DNA from: Candidatus Methanomethylophilus sp. 1R26
GTDB taxonomy: Archaea > Thermoplasmatota > Thermoplasmata > Methanomassiliicoccales > Methanomethylophilaceae
Length of the DNA stretch: 64,000 bases
Direction of reading: 5' to 3'
Assembly: GCF_001481295.1 (NCBI RefSeq)
Contig: NZ_LOPS01000050.1
Span: forward strand, 1 to 64,000
How positions within the stretch are numbered: the first letter of the stretch is position 1; every line of letters starts with the position of its first letter. Below the pieces are notes generated by a model. That model was given only the letters and a program-made list of their open reading frames with translations, made no database searches and had not been told where the DNA came from. Below are positions 63,524 to 64,000 of this stretch, in pieces. The position numbers and the translations under genes were made by a program.

Positions 63524-64000
63524 ATGCCCTCCGATCCTCCCGGGGCCCGCAGCCCCCGCCTGAAGAAGGGCGCCGAGCTGCTGGCGTCCTCCGATTACTC
63601 CGGTGCCCTCTCCGAGTTCATGGCCGCTGCCGCCGACGGCGATGCGGTCGCCAGTTCGCGGCCGCCGCGGTGATCTCCGACTTCCCGGAACTGGGGCACA
63701 CTGCGGAGGAATCGTTCGAGCTCATGAGCGACTCCGCAGAGCAGGGCTACGCCGAGGCTCAGTACCACCTCGGCAACTACTATTCCCTGGGATACGGCAC
63801 CGCCAAGGACCTGTCCAAAGCTTACGTCTGGTACAGCAGGGCCGCGGAGCAGGGGCACGCCCGCGCCCAGAACCAGATGGGGATCATGCTGCTGGACGGC
63901 TCCGGCCCGAAGAGGGACGATGCCCTCGCGGCCGAGATGATCGCGAAGTCCGCAGAGCAGGGCTATTCCGGGGCCCAGTTCAACCTCGCCGTCCTCTACG
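63524..64000 (+). CDS. Sel1-repeat protein, 3' end beyond window (one frameshift)
   Basis: ATG 63524 follows the previous stop by one base. MPSDPPGARSPRLKKGAELL reads on to a false stop; one base missing near 63650 restores AQFAAAAVISDFPELGHTAE and Sel1 repeats (AEAQYHLGNYYSLGYGTAKD, ARAQNQMGIMLLDGSGPK). Still open at the window edge. Confidence 0.75.

Noticed and set aside
1-64000. CRISPR arrays, ribosomal RNA genes
   Set aside because: No regularly spaced repeat-spacer pattern and no rRNA-like sequence found on reading through.

Overview
The window looks like the chromosome of a hydrogen-dependent methylotrophic methanogen of the order Methanomassiliicoccales (Methanomethylophilus-type gut or rumen archaea). 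This is inferred from the genes and signals, not from a marker gene. The signs are archaeal TATA promoters with leaderless or GGAGGTGA-led genes, an F420H2-oxidase-type flavodiiron protein, nitrogenase-like genes of the methanogen kind, Sel1-repeat families, and in-frame TAG codons inside otherwise intact genes. This order encodes pyrrolysine at UAG. Almost every convincing gene here ends in TGA or TAA, while five genes are crossed by an in-frame TAG: a small gene of the integrated element, an IS transposase, a GT2 glycosyltransferase, a GHKL ATPase of a defence operon, and a WG-repeat/histidine-phosphatase protein. I rate this the most important observation.

Layout. 1-8.3 kb: an integrated element, a tight + strand operon of about 19 small genes (zinc ribbons, winged helix, DnaQ-like exonuclease, ASCH-like protein, P-loop ATPase) ending in a tyrosine recombinase. 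8.3-23.8 kb: ordinary chromosome with regulators, MarR/MATE, proBA, two tRNA-Ser genes, an IS, nadE with a divergent nitrilase, a DUF4143 ATPase between long direct repeats, a glycosyltransferase, a PemK-like gene and an AlbA_2 regulator. 23.9-41.5 kb: a cofactor or metal uptake locus. It has three FecBCD/BtuFCD-type importers whose binding proteins carry dockerin-like repeats, three related SAM methyltransferases (two fused to ArsR-type HTH domains), a fused NifH-NifD-like protein and a NifK-like partner. The promoters of five of these units carry the same 17-bp palindrome, TTGGATTATANATCCAA. 42.0-56.8 kb: a defence island with AIPR, C5 methyltransferase, PD-(D/E)XK protein, DUF6339-like protein, GHKL ATPase, Z1 helicase, Vsr, and a separate type II restriction pair with a PLD-type nuclease. 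An IS with a 9-bp target duplication sits in it. 56.9-64 kb: the WG/phosphatase gene, a membrane protein, four Sel1-type genes, one further hypothetical gene and the flavodiiron protein.

The uptake locus reads as one regulon. Importers bring in a chelated metal or tetrapyrrole-like cofactor, the NifHD/NifK-like proteins could reduce it, the methyltransferases could methylate it, and the ArsR domains could sense it and bind the palindrome. The substrate cannot be read from sequence. A relic of a second NifK-like 3' end and a relic ATPase show that the module was duplicated and has partly decayed.

Caution: about 29 single-base frameshifts interrupt conserved genes, mostly one-base losses and often in homopolymers. 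Such a density is typical of uncorrected consensus errors, so broken genes are described here as frameshifted and not assumed dead. Single-base indels cannot explain the amber codons, because the reading frame is the same on both sides of each TAG.
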